From: JAIBJP01 sp035639875
Lineage (GTDB): Bacteria > Actinomycetota > Thermoleophilia > Gaiellales > Gaiellaceae
DNA length: 24,843 bases
Assembly (NCBI GenBank): GCA_035639875.1
Contig: DASQXE010000134.1
Location: 1-24,843 of the forward strand
Direction of reading: 5' to 3'
The position numbers were made by a program, and so were the translations under genes. The notes below the pieces were generated by a model that was not told where the DNA came from, searched no databases, and saw only the letters and a list, made by a program, of their open reading frames with translations. Shown here piece after piece: positions 7,545-14,914 of this stretch. Positions within the stretch are counted from its first letter, which is position 1. Each line of letters opens with the position of its first letter.

Positions 7545-7574
7545 TTTTTAGTCACCCGAGGGCCGTCTGTCCAA
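7545..7574 (-). promoter_or_regulatory. Candidate promoter of yjbQ
   Basis: On the minus strand TTGGAC (7574-7569) and TAAAAA (7550-7545) are separated by 18 bases, giving a start near 7538 and a leader of ~50 bases before the GTG. The A/T run stands out against its GC-rich surroundings. Read on the plus strand, the same bases look like a weak ACTGC/GCAGT hairpin plus T5. Confidence 0.4.
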
Positions 7575-7621
7575 AACGACCCGTCGGCACCTTAGCCTTC
7601 GCTCGCCGGTCCCGCCTTTCA

Positions 7622-7647
7622 CGTGGGGGAACGCATGGTTCCCCACG
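7622..7647. repeat. Inverted repeat upstream of the tRNA
   Basis: CGTGGGGGAAC (7622-7632) and GTTCCCCACG (7638-7647) form a 10-bp stem with one bulged G and a GCATG loop. No T tract follows on either strand, so it is not a standard terminator. It lies between the yjbQ promoter and the tRNA promoter and could be an operator or a structured leader. Confidence 0.45.
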
Positions 7648-7669
7648 AACCCCCTCCTTAGAGCGGCGA

Positions 7670-7675
7670 TACCCT
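7670..7675 (+). promoter_or_regulatory. Candidate -10 box of the tRNA gene
   Basis: TACCCT ends 10 bases before the tRNA 5' end, as expected for a pre-tRNA with a very short leader. No clear -35 hexamer is visible at the usual distance. Confidence 0.35.
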
Positions 7676-7685
7676 TGCTTTTGTC

Positions 7686-7758
7686 GGGCCCGTAGCTCAG
7701 CGGTCAGAGCAGCGGACTCATAATCCGTTGGACCCAGGTTCGAATCCTGGCGGGCCCA
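7686..7758 (+). tRNA. tRNA with CAT anticodon (tRNA-Met or lysidine-type tRNA-Ile2)
   Basis: A complete 73-nt cloverleaf: acceptor GGGCCCG/CGGGCCC, D arm GCTC...GAGC, anticodon stem GCGGA/TCCGT with loop CTCATAA, variable loop TGGAC, T arm CCAGG-TTCGAAT-CCTGG and discriminator A. CCA is not encoded. The anticodon CAT leaves elongator Met, initiator Met or Ile2 (lysidine-modified). A perfectly paired position 1-72 argues against initiator tRNA. C4-G69 and C5-G68 are pairs that TilS favours in Ile2, so Ile2 is a real possibility. The next gene starts five bases after the tRNA. Confidence 0.95.
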
Positions 7759-7763
7759 TCGAC

Positions 7764-8360
7764 ATGCAAGCTGACTTCTTCGAGCGCTTCGGCTTTTTCA
7801 TTCGCCGGGCCCTCCTCAGTCCGGAGGAGGCCGAGCGCTTGCGCGCCGAAATGGCAAGCGCCGTCGGCAAGGCGGCCACCGTGGCCGAGGGCGAGACGGC
7901 GGACGAACTCGACGAGCGGCAGCGGGCCACGAAATGGGCTCAGGTTTCCGACGAGACGAGAGCAGCTCTCGAAGAGCGCCTCCTGTCCATCAAGCCCGCC
8001 CTCGAGGAGAGCTTCGGAACGGCGCTCGACGGCTGTCAGAAGCCCCAATTCCTCGTCTACCGCGAAGGCGACTTCTTCGGGGCGCACCACGACACGAGCG
8101 CCGACGAGGACGCGGCGGACTTCGTGCGCGCGCGGCGCATCTCCGTCGTGCTCTTCGTAAATGGCACCAGTGACGATCCGAGTCCCGAGACGTTTGGCGG
8201 CGGAGCGCTGACGTTCTACGGGCTGATGGACGACGCACGGGTCGGATTGCCCGTCGACGCGGAGCCCGGTCTCGCGGTCGCCTTCCCGGCCGACAAGCTG
8301 CACGCGGTCTCACCCGTTTCGCACGGAGAGCGGTTCACGGTCGTAACCTGGTTCCACTGA
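7764..8360 (+). CDS. 2OG-Fe(II) oxygenase, prolyl 4-hydroxylase-like
   Basis: A 198-residue protein with a double-stranded beta-helix dioxygenase pattern. Iron ligands are H108 and D110 in the HxD motif (AHHD) and H180 in KLHAVSP, and R190 in GERFTVVTWF is positioned to bind 2-oxoglutarate. FLVYREGDFFGAHHD resembles P4Hc-type enzymes, which hydroxylate protein prolines or other substrates. I chose the ATG at 7764; an upstream in-frame start at 7728 would lie inside the tRNA. Only five bases separate the tRNA end from this ATG and no Shine-Dalgarno is possible there, so the message probably comes from a tRNA-mRNA transcript or an internal promoter. The substrate is unknown. Confidence 0.88.
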   Translation: MQADFFERFGFFIRRALLSPEEAERLRAEMASAVGKAATVAEGETADELDERQRATKWAQVSDETRAALEERLLSIKPALEESFGTALDGCQKPQFLVYREGDFFGAHHDTSADEDAADFVRARRISVVLFVNGTSDDPSPETFGGGALTFYGLMDDARVGLPVDAEPGLAVAFPADKLHAVSPVSHGERFTVVTWFH

Positions 8361-8371
8361 TTCGCCATCGC

Positions 8372-8384
8372 TAGGCTCAGCCCC
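8372..8384 (+). promoter_or_regulatory. Candidate leaderless -10 of the metH/metF fusion gene
   Basis: TAGGCT (8372-8377) ends 7 bases before the ATG at 8385. No Shine-Dalgarno is seen and no convincing -35 is visible, so only the -10 is proposed. Confidence 0.35.
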
Positions 8385-10205
8385 ATGAGCAGGGTGCTCG
8401 AGCGTCTGCAAGAAGGTCCGATCATCGTCGCCGACGGAGGCACCGGGGCGCTCCTGACCGCAGCGGTCCCGCGGCTTCGCTGCCCGGAAGAAGCGAACCT
8501 GAAGGCACCCGAGGCCGTGGTGAAGGTCCACCTCGGGTTCATCCGAGCCGGCGCGGAGCTGATCGAGGCGAACACGTTCGGCGCGAACCGGCGCAAGCTC
8601 TCCGCCCAGCTGCTCGACGATCGCCTCGAGGACATCCTCGAGCAGGGCGTCAAGATCGCGCGGGAGGCGCGCGACGTATCCGGCTCGCCGGTGTTCGTCG
8701 CCGGTGCCATTGGGCCGCTCGGCGATCTCGAGGGAAGCCACGGCGCCGAGAACGCCTACGACGTTTTCCACGAGCAGGCACGGCTCCTCGAGGGGCGCGG
8801 CGTCGATCTCTTCATGGTGGAGACGTTCTTCGATCTCGACGAGCTCGTGACCGCTATCCAGGCAGTGCGGGACGTGTCCCCGGTCCCGATCGTCGCGCAG
8901 CTGACTTTCGATGAGGACGCGGAGACGCTCGCCGGCGTCTCGGCGCGCGACGCGGTCGATCGTCTCCAGTCACTGGGCGTCGTCGCGGTCGGCGCCAACT
9001 GCGGCGTCGGCCCTCAGGCGGCGCTCGCCGCCCTCTCGGAGATGACCGGCCGGACGAACGGGATCGCGTTGACCGCGCAGCCGAACGTCGGCCTGCCGAG
9101 CCGTTCGGGCGGCCGAATCATCTACCCGAACGCGACACCCGACTACTTCGCAGAGTTCGCAGCCCAGGCGCGGAATCTCGGCGCCCGCATCATCGGAGGG
9201 TGCTGCGGGACGACGCCCTCGCAGATCGCGGCCATCCGCGCGGCGGTCGAGGAGGAGCGCGAGCCGCGCCTGCCGATGCTGGTCGTTGAGCGAGAGCAGG
9301 AGGTCAGGCCGTTTCGCGCCGCCGAGAGGACGCTCTTGCAGCGAAAGCTCGAGGCTGGGGAGTGGACTGTGTCCGTCGAACTCGATCCGCCCAAGGGCAC
9401 GAACATGGACGCGATGCTCACGGTGGCCAAGCGCCTGAAGGACTCGGGGGCGGTCGATGCGACGGACATCAACGACAATCCGATGGCCCGCGCGCGCCTC
9501 TCTGCGCTGATGGCGGCCGTCGCCATCGAGAGCACCGTCGGCCTCGAGACAATTCCTCACGTCACGCCGCGCGACGCGTCCGTGATGGGCTTGCAATCAC
9601 AGTTGCTCGGCGCTCACGCCGCCGGAATACGGAACATACTCGCAGTCACCGGCGACCCGCCCCACGTGGGCGACTACCCCGGATCGAGCGGCGTCTACGA
9701 GGTCGATGCCATCGGCCTCACCGGCCTCATCTCGCACCTCAACGAGGGCGAGGACTACTCGGGCAAGGCAATCGATGCCCCGACGTCCTTCTACGTCGGC
9801 GTCGCGGTGAATCCATCGCCCGACGACCTCGATGCCGAGGTGGAGCGCTTTCGACGCAAGGTCGACGCCGGCGCACGGTTCGCGATGACGCAGGCGCTAT
9901 TCGACCTTGCCTACTTGGACCGGTTCCTCGAGCGCCTGGGCGGCTCGTGCCCGATCCCGTTGCTCGTTGGGATCTGGCCGCTCTCGAGCTTCCAACTCGC
10001 GTTCCGGCTCCACAACGAAGTGCCCGGCATCACCATCCCCGAGCCGATCCAGCAGCGCCTCGCAGACGCGGGCGCCGAGGCCAAACGGGTCGGGTTCGAG
10101 CTCGCCCGCAGCCTGCTCGACGGGGCCCGCGAACGGGCAGCGGGCGTCTACATCATCCCGCCGTTCAAGGAGCCCGCCGCCGCGCTTGAGGTGCTCGGCC
10201 CCTAG
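8385..10205 (+). CDS. Bifunctional homocysteine S-methyltransferase / methylenetetrahydrofolate reductase
   Basis: A 606-residue two-domain enzyme with the same layout and nearly the same length as Bacillus subtilis YitJ. Residues ~1-300 are a homocysteine methyltransferase barrel with zinc ligands C206 (GANCGVG) and C273/C274 (GGCCGTTP). Residues ~310-606 are a methylenetetrahydrofolate reductase barrel starting near VSVELDPPKGTN, with LAVTGDPP and FAMTQALFD motifs. Together they could make methyl-THF and pass methyl groups to homocysteine, linking the folate pool to methionine. No cobalamin-binding domain is present in this protein. The gene is followed 14 bases later by pdxS, which has its own likely promoter. 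Confidence 0.92.
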   Translation: MSRVLERLQEGPIIVADGGTGALLTAAVPRLRCPEEANLKAPEAVVKVHLGFIRAGAELIEANTFGANRRKLSAQLLDDRLEDILEQGVKIAREARDVSGSPVFVAGAIGPLGDLEGSHGAENAYDVFHEQARLLEGRGVDLFMVETFFDLDELVTAIQAVRDVSPVPIVAQLTFDEDAETLAGVSARDAVDRLQSLGVVAVGANCGVGPQAALAALSEMTGRTNGIALTAQPNVGLPSRSGGRIIYPNATPDYFAEFAAQARNLGARIIGGCCGTTPSQIAAIRAAVEEEREPRLPMLVVEREQEVRPFRAAERTLLQRKLEAGEWTVSVELDPPKGTNMDAMLTVAKRLKDSGAVDATDINDNPMARARLSALMAAVAIESTVGLETIPHVTPRDASVMGLQSQLLGAHAAGIRNILAVTGDPPHVGDYPGSSGVYEVDAIGLTGLISHLNEGEDYSGKAIDAPTSFYVGVAVNPSPDDLDAEVERFRRKVDAGARFAMTQALFDLAYLDRFLERLGGSCPIPLLVGIWPLSSFQLAFRLHNEVPGITIPEPIQQRLADAGAEAKRVGFELARSLLDGARERAAGVYIIPPFKEPAAALEVLGP

Positions 10206-10206
10206 C

Positions 10207-10219
10207 TAGAATCTCGGTC
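10207..10219 (+). promoter_or_regulatory. Candidate leaderless -10 of pdxS
   Basis: TAGAAT (10207-10212), a near-consensus -10, ends 7 bases before the pdxS ATG at 10220. A possible -35, TTGAGG (10186-10191), lies inside the preceding gene at a short 15-base spacing. Confidence 0.45.
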
Positions 10220-11104
10220 ATGGCAGAGCTCGGAACGATGCGCGTGAAGAGCGGCCTCGCCGAGATGCTCAAGGGCGGGGTCATCATGGACGTTACGACC
10301 GCCGAGGAAGCGCGGATCGCCGAAGAGGCCGGCGCGGTCGCGGTGATGGCGCTCGAGCGCGTGCCGGCCGACATCCGCAAGGAGGGCGGGGTCGCGCGCA
10401 TGGCGGATCCGGCAAGGATCCGAGAGATTCAAGAGGCGGTGACGATCCCCGTGATGGCGAAATGCCGGATCGGGCATTTCGTGGAGGCGCAGATCCTCGA
10501 GGCGCTCGAGGTGGACTACATCGACGAGAGCGAGGTGTTGACTCCTGCCGACGAGACGAACCACGTGGACAAGTGGCCGTTTCGCGTGCCATTCGTCTGC
10601 GGCTGCCGCAACCTGGGCGAAGCGCTGCGGCGCGTCTCCGAAGGGGCAGCGATGATCCGGACGAAGGGTGAAGCCGGCACGGGCGACATCGTCAACGCGG
10701 TGCGCCACATGCGGGCGGTCTTCGGCGGCATCCGCCGGCTGGAATCCCTCGCGGAGGACGAGCTGTACACCGAGGCAAAGGAGTTGGCCGCTCCGTACGA
10801 GTACGTGCGGTGGGTGGCCGAACACGGGCGCCTGCCCGTGGTGACGTTCACGGCCGGCGGCATCGCGACGCCGGCGGATGCAGCGCTGTGCATGCAGCTG
10901 GGCGCGGACGGCGTTTTCGTCGGTTCGGGGATTTTTAAGTCCGAGGACCCGCTGCCGCGCGCCAAGGCGATCGTCGAGGCGACGACGCATTTCAACGATC
11001 CGGAGGTCCTCGCGCGCGTCTCGACCGGGCTCGGCGAAGCGATGCGGGGGTTGTCCGCCGCGGCTCTGGCACCGGAAGAACTGCTCGAGACCCGGGGCTG
11101 GTGA
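10220..11104 (+). CDS. pdxS: Pyridoxal 5'-phosphate synthase, synthase subunit PdxS
   Basis: A 294-residue (beta/alpha)8 barrel enzyme that builds PLP from ribose 5-phosphate, glyceraldehyde 3-phosphate and ammonia in the DXP-independent pathway. The two catalytic lysines are visible: K81 in PVMAKCRIGHF and K149 in MIRTKGEAGTG. D24 in VIMDVTTAEEA is also conserved. Length is standard. It forms the 12-mer core that binds the glutaminase PdxT, encoded next. The start is well supported by the N-terminal homology and an upstream TAGAAT. Confidence 0.97.
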   Translation: MAELGTMRVKSGLAEMLKGGVIMDVTTAEEARIAEEAGAVAVMALERVPADIRKEGGVARMADPARIREIQEAVTIPVMAKCRIGHFVEAQILEALEVDYIDESEVLTPADETNHVDKWPFRVPFVCGCRNLGEALRRVSEGAAMIRTKGEAGTGDIVNAVRHMRAVFGGIRRLESLAEDELYTEAKELAAPYEYVRWVAEHGRLPVVTFTAGGIATPADAALCMQLGADGVFVGSGIFKSEDPLPRAKAIVEATTHFNDPEVLARVSTGLGEAMRGLSAAALAPEELLETRGW

Positions 11105-11208
11105 GTCGAAAAGCTGTGGCTTTGCGCGCGCCTCTGGTCCGCGTTTCCGGCCTATTGCTCAAGAGCGGGGGGCGAGGGGCCGAAGGCTCCGGGGGAGCAG
11201 TTCGTCCC

Positions 11209-11775
11209 GTGAGCGAGCGTTTGCGCATCGGAGTTCTTGCGCTGCAGGGAAACTTCCGCGAGCACGTGGCCGTGCTGAAGCGACTTGGCGCGGAGCCGGT
11301 CGAGGTGCGCAAGGCCGAGCAGGTGGCCGGCCTCGACGGGCTGATCATCCCGGGCGGCGAGTCGACGGCCATCACCCGCCTCAGCCAAATCTACGGGCTG
11401 GAGGAGGCGATTCGCCGCTTCCAGGGCCCGGTCTTCGGCACCTGCGCAGGCATGATCCTGCTCGACCGTGAGCATCTGGGTCTCATGGACATCGAGGTGG
11501 CGCGGAACGCTTACGGACGGCAGGTCGCCAGTTTCGAAGCTGATCTGGCACTCGCCGGTGACGAGGAGGCCCTGCACGGCGTCTTCATCCGTGCCCCGCG
11601 GCTTGCCGAAGCCGGCCCGGCTGTCGAAGTCCTCGCCGAGTATGACGGCGAACCCGTCCTCGTCCGCGAAGGGCGCTTCCTCGCAGCCGCCTTCCACCCG
11701 GAGCTGACCGACGACGCGCGCGTGCACGAACGGTTCCTCGACATGGTTCGAGAGGAGACCCGTGTCGGGCCATAG
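11209..11775 (+). CDS. pdxT: Pyridoxal 5'-phosphate synthase, glutaminase subunit PdxT
   Basis: A 188-residue class I glutamine amidotransferase that supplies ammonia to PdxS. The triad is C79 (FGTCAGM), H163 and E165 (AFHPELT). The oxyanion region IIPGGEST is also present. I chose GTG at 11209, preceded by GGGGGA, because PdxT homology starts with the segment IGVLALQGNF just after it. The frame is open back to a GTG at 11101 that overlaps the pdxS stop (GTGA); starting there would add 36 low-complexity residues not typical of the family. Its 3' end overlaps yebC by 14 bases. Confidence 0.95.
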   Translation: MSERLRIGVLALQGNFREHVAVLKRLGAEPVEVRKAEQVAGLDGLIIPGGESTAITRLSQIYGLEEAIRRFQGPVFGTCAGMILLDREHLGLMDIEVARNAYGRQVASFEADLALAGDEEALHGVFIRAPRLAEAGPAVEVLAEYDGEPVLVREGRFLAAAFHPELTDDARVHERFLDMVREETRVGP

Positions 11776-12511
11776 CAAATGGTCTTCCATCAAGCACAAG
11801 AAGGGCGCCGCGGACGCCAAGCGCGGGCAGCTCTTCTCGAAGCTTTCGCGGGCGATCATCGTCGCCGCACGCGAGGGCGGGCCTGATCCCGATGCAAATG
11901 CGACGCTTGCGGCAGCGATCCAGAAGGCGCGCGACAACTCGATGCCGAAGGACAACATCGAGCGTGCGATCGCCCGCGGGGTGGGAGCCTCCGGCGACGG
12001 CGAGGCCTACGAGACGGTCACCTACGAGGGCTACGGACCGAACGGCGTCGCCGTCCTCGTCGAAGCCCTGACCGACAACCGCAACAGGACGGCGGCCGAA
12101 GTGCGCCATGTCTTCGCGAGAAACGACGGCAACCTGGGGACGAGCGGTGCCGTCGCGTGGCTCTTCGAGCGCAAGGGCGTCGTCCTCGTGCCCGACCCCG
12201 CCGACGAGGACGAGGTCATGCTTGCCGCCGCCGATGCGGGCGCAGAGGACGTCGAGCTCGAAGGCTCCAGCTACCAGATCACGACAGGTCCGGACGAACT
12301 CGCCGCGGTGCGCACCGCCCTCGAGGAAGCGGGGCTCCCCGTTGAATCGGCCGAGCTGACGATGCTGCCGAAGACCACCATCCGGATCGACGACGAGGCC
12401 GCGGCGCGCAAGCTCCTCCGGCTCATGGACGCGCTCGAGGAGAACGACGACGTCCAAGACGTCTACGCGAACTTCGACATCCCGGAGGGGATCCTCGAGG
12501 CCGTTGCGTAG
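11762..12511 (+). CDS. yebC: YebC/TACO1-family protein
   Basis: A 249-residue YebC/PmpR-family protein. The diagnostic N-terminus (MSGHSKWSSIKHKKGA) and the segment ARDNSMPKDNIERAI identify it. Members have been described as DNA-binding regulators and, more recently, as translation factors easing ribosome stalling; which applies here is unknown. The GTG start at 11762 lies inside the 3' end of pdxT (14-base overlap), indicating translational coupling. It precedes ruvCAB, a common arrangement in bacteria. Confidence 0.96.
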   Translation: MSGHSKWSSIKHKKGAADAKRGQLFSKLSRAIIVAAREGGPDPDANATLAAAIQKARDNSMPKDNIERAIARGVGASGDGEAYETVTYEGYGPNGVAVLVEALTDNRNRTAAEVRHVFARNDGNLGTSGAVAWLFERKGVVLVPDPADEDEVMLAAADAGAEDVELEGSSYQITTGPDELAAVRTALEEAGLPVESAELTMLPKTTIRIDDEAAARKLLRLMDALEENDDVQDVYANFDIPEGILEAVA

Positions 12512-12562
12512 AGAGTGATTCTCCTAACCCGTGCGCATTTTTTTCCGATATCTGGAAACAGC

Positions 12563-12787
12563 GTGCGTATCGAAGTGAGTGATCCCAGGCTTCTGGACGA
12601 CCTGCGTGGTTACCTCCAGCGCAACGGCTGTCCGAGCGAATCCCGCGGCGACGACAGGTGCGAGGTCCGCGTCCTGTGGCCGAGCGAGGATCTCCGCTCG
12701 GATACGGCCGACCGGCTGAAGATCTTCGGCCATTTGCGCGAGTGGTGTGCAGACCACCCGGGCGTCCACGCCAACATCCTGAGCTGA
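12563..12787 (+). CDS. Small hypothetical protein (74 aa)
   Basis: I do not recognise this protein. From GTG 12563 it encodes 74 residues with alternating charged and hydrophobic positions (RIEVSDPRLLDDLRGYL..., then CEVRVLW) and a C-terminus with GHLREWCADHPGVHANIL, compatible with a small alpha/beta fold. There are no transmembrane segments and no metal-binding motif beyond isolated Cys. The upstream open extension to 12515 includes a T7 run and is unlikely to be coding. TATCTG sits eight bases before the GTG. The third-position GC preference fits a real gene, but the evidence is modest. Confidence 0.55.
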   Translation: MRIEVSDPRLLDDLRGYLQRNGCPSESRGDDRCEVRVLWPSEDLRSDTADRLKIFGHLREWCADHPGVHANILS

Positions 12788-12825
12788 AGCCGCGCCTGCT
12801 CCGCAGGAACGTCCGACCTCGCGCC

Positions 12826-12837
12826 TAATGTCGGTGC
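12826..12837 (+). promoter_or_regulatory. Candidate leaderless -10 of the ruvCAB operon
   Basis: TAATGT (12826-12831) ends six bases before the ruvC GTG at 12838. No Shine-Dalgarno or convincing -35 is visible. Confidence 0.35.
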
Positions 12838-13335
12838 GTGAAGGTCCTCGGCATCGACCCGGGCACGGCAGCGTGCGGCTACGGAATCGTCCACGGAAGC
12901 GGCGGCCGCCTCCAGGCGGTCGAGTACGGTTGGTGGCCAACCCCTGCCCGCGAGCGCCCCGAGGTGCGCCTGAAGCGGATCCACGACGCAGTCGCCGACC
13001 TCATCGCGCTGCACGAGCCGGATGCGGTCGCGCTCGAGGAGTCATTCGTCGGCGCCGACGCCCGCACCGCGCTCTCAGTCGGACAGGCGCGCGGCGCCGC
13101 GCTCGTCGCCTGCGCGTCCGCGCGCGTGCGCTGCGCTGAATACCCACCTGCAAGCGTGAAGAGCGCTGTCTGCGGCTACGGCCGTGCCGAGAAGGCGCAG
13201 GTGCAACGGATGGTGAAGGCGATTCTCCATCTCCCCGAGCCGCCCCGCCCGCACCATGCGGCGGACGCCCTCGCCGTCGCCATCTGCCACGCGCTCGCTC
13301 CTCCGCTCGCGGTGACCGTGGAGGGGAAGACGTGA
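12838..13335 (+). CDS. ruvC: Crossover junction endodeoxyribonuclease RuvC
   Basis: A 165-residue Holliday-junction resolvase that cuts four-way junctions during recombinational repair, working with RuvAB. The catalytic acidic residues are D7 (GIDPGT), E67 or E68 (ALEESF) and D143, with H140, in HHAADALA. Length matches the family. The start is GTG at 12838. An ATG at 12828 is out of frame. The stop TGA overlaps the ruvA GTG (GTGA), so ruvC-ruvA-ruvB are translationally coupled. Confidence 0.96.
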   Translation: MKVLGIDPGTAACGYGIVHGSGGRLQAVEYGWWPTPARERPEVRLKRIHDAVADLIALHEPDAVALEESFVGADARTALSVGQARGAALVACASARVRCAEYPPASVKSAVCGYGRAEKAQVQRMVKAILHLPEPPRPHHAADALAVAICHALAPPLAVTVEGKT

Positions 13336-13901
13336 TCGCGCGCGTTCGCGGGCGGCCGGTTGCCTGGGGCCCGGAAGGCCTCGTCGTGGACGTCGGCGGC
13401 GTCGGCTATCGGCTCTTCGCAACTCCGACGGCGGTCGCGAAGGCTGACGGAGCGGACGAGGTCACCCTGGAGACACATCTTCACGTGCGCGATGACGCCC
13501 TCCAGCTCTACGGCTTCGCGGAGGCTGGCGAACGCGAGCTCTTCGAACAACTCCTCGCCGTCAGCGGCGTCGGTCCGAAGGTGGCGCTCGCGATCGTGTC
13601 GGGCTACTCGCCGGGCGAGCTCAGACGCGCCATCGCCCATGAGGACGCCGATCTTTTCCAGACGATCCCCGGCATCGGGAAGAAGACAGCGCAGCGCGTC
13701 GTGCTCGAGCTGAAGGAGAAAATCGCGCCGCTCGCAGCCGTCGAAGCGCCGCACCTCGGCTCGGGCGACGGGCACGTCGTCGCGCGCGATGCCCTCGTCG
13801 AGCTCGGTTATTCAGCGGCGGAAGCGGAGCAGCGCCTTGCCGACACGGATCCAGAGCTGCCACCGGCAGAGCGTGTCCGGCAGGCCCTGAGAGCAGCATG
13901 A
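13332..13901 (+). CDS. ruvA: Holliday junction branch-migration protein RuvA
   Basis: A 189-residue protein that binds Holliday junctions as a tetramer and loads RuvB. The N-terminal OB-fold begins MIARVRG, the tandem helix-hairpin-helix motifs are visible as LAVSGVGPKVALAI and IPGIGKKTAQRVVLEL, and a C-terminal RuvB-interacting domain ends the protein (ARDALVELGYSAAEAEQRL). It starts at a GTG overlapping the ruvC stop and ends in ATGA shared with the ruvB start. Confidence 0.96.
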   Translation: MIARVRGRPVAWGPEGLVVDVGGVGYRLFATPTAVAKADGADEVTLETHLHVRDDALQLYGFAEAGERELFEQLLAVSGVGPKVALAIVSGYSPGELRRAIAHEDADLFQTIPGIGKKTAQRVVLELKEKIAPLAAVEAPHLGSGDGHVVARDALVELGYSAAEAEQRLADTDPELPPAERVRQALRAA

Positions 13902-14914
13902 GCGAGCGCGTGACGACGGCCGTCGTCCTCGCACCGGAGGAGGACGACCTCGACGGGTCGCTGCGCCCGCGGAGCCTGCGCGAGTTCGTGGGCCAGGAGC
14001 GCCTCAAGGAGCAGCTCGCCGTGGCGCTCGAAGCCGCCAAGGGGAGGGGGGAGGCGCTCGATCACGTCCTGCTCGTCGGCCCGCCCGGCCTCGGGAAGAC
14101 GAGCCTCGCATACATCGTCCGCGAGGAGCTCGGCGTCGGCATCCGCACGGTCGCCGGCCCCGCGCTCGAGCGGAAAGGCGACCTCGCGGCCATTCTCACG
14201 TCGCTCGAGGAGCGCGACGTCCTGTTCGTGGACGAGATCCACCGCCTGAGCCGCGCGGTCGAGGAGATCCTCTACCCGGCGCTCGAGGACTTCCGGTTGG
14301 ACATCGTCGTCGGCCAAGGCCCTGCCGCCCGAATCCTCACCCTCGATCTCTCGCCGTTCACGCTCGTCGGCGCGACGACGCGCACGGGCCTCCTGACGAC
14401 GCCCCTTCGCGACCGCTTCGGCATGACCTACCGGCTCGACTACTACGGAAGAGAAGATCTCGCCGCAATCGTGCGCCGTTCGGCGCGCATCCTCGGCGTC
14501 GAGATCCAGGCCGAAGCGGCCGTCGAGATCGCTCGGCGAGCGCGTGGAACGCCGCGGGTCGCCAACCGCATCCTGCGACGCGTTCGCGACGTGGCCGAGG
14601 TGCGCCACGACGGCTCCGTGACCCTCGAGATCGCGCGCGAGGCCCTGGCGCTGCTCGAGGTCGACGAGACGGGCCTCGAGCGCATCGATCGTGAACTCTT
14701 GGCGACGATCCTGCACAAATTCGGAGGAGGCCCAGTGGGGCTCTCGACGCTCGCCGTCACGCTCGGCGAGGAGCCCGACACGATCGAGGACGTCTACGAG
14801 CCCTATCTGCTGCAGCTCGGCCTCATCCAGCGTACGGCCCGCGGACGCATCATCACCGAGCGCGGGCGCGCGCACGTGGGCGCGGCGGCAAAGGACGAGG
14901 CAGCTCTTTTCTAG
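13898..14914 (+). CDS. ruvB: Holliday junction branch-migration helicase RuvB
   Basis: A 338-residue AAA+ ATPase that drives branch migration as a hexamer on RuvA-bound junctions. Walker A GPPGLGKTS (61-69), Walker B LFVDEIH (109-115), sensor I GATTR (158-162) and arginine finger R171 are all visible, followed by the C-terminal winged-helix domain with FGGGPVGLSTLA. The ATG overlaps the ruvA stop by four bases. Its TAG stop shares the CTAG at 14911-14914 with the stop of the convergent unknown gene. Confidence 0.97.
   Translation: MSERVTTAVVLAPEEDDLDGSLRPRSLREFVGQERLKEQLAVALEAAKGRGEALDHVLLVGPPGLGKTSLAYIVREELGVGIRTVAGPALERKGDLAAILTSLEERDVLFVDEIHRLSRAVEEILYPALEDFRLDIVVGQGPAARILTLDLSPFTLVGATTRTGLLTTPLRDRFGMTYRLDYYGREDLAAIVRRSARILGVEIQAEAAVEIARRARGTPRVANRILRRVRDVAEVRHDGSVTLEIAREALALLEVDETGLERIDRELLATILHKFGGGPVGLSTLAVTLGEEPDTIEDVYEPYLLQLGLIQRTARGRIITERGRAHVGAAAKDEAALF

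Noticed and set aside
7531..7549. Plus-strand intrinsic terminator (ACTGC/GCAGT plus T5)
   Set aside because: The stem is only 5 bp, and no plus-strand gene lies upstream of it. The A/T run is better explained as the -10 of yjbQ on the minus strand.
6873..7595. A 240-codon plus-strand frame spanning the terminator and the yjbQ gene
   Set aside because: It runs through a strong terminator hairpin and is antisense to a well-supported YjbQ-family gene.
11101..11208. N-terminal extension of PdxT from the GTG overlapping the pdxS stop
   Set aside because: The 36 added residues are low-complexity and not part of the PdxT fold; GTG 11209 has a GGGGGA ribosome site and fits homology.
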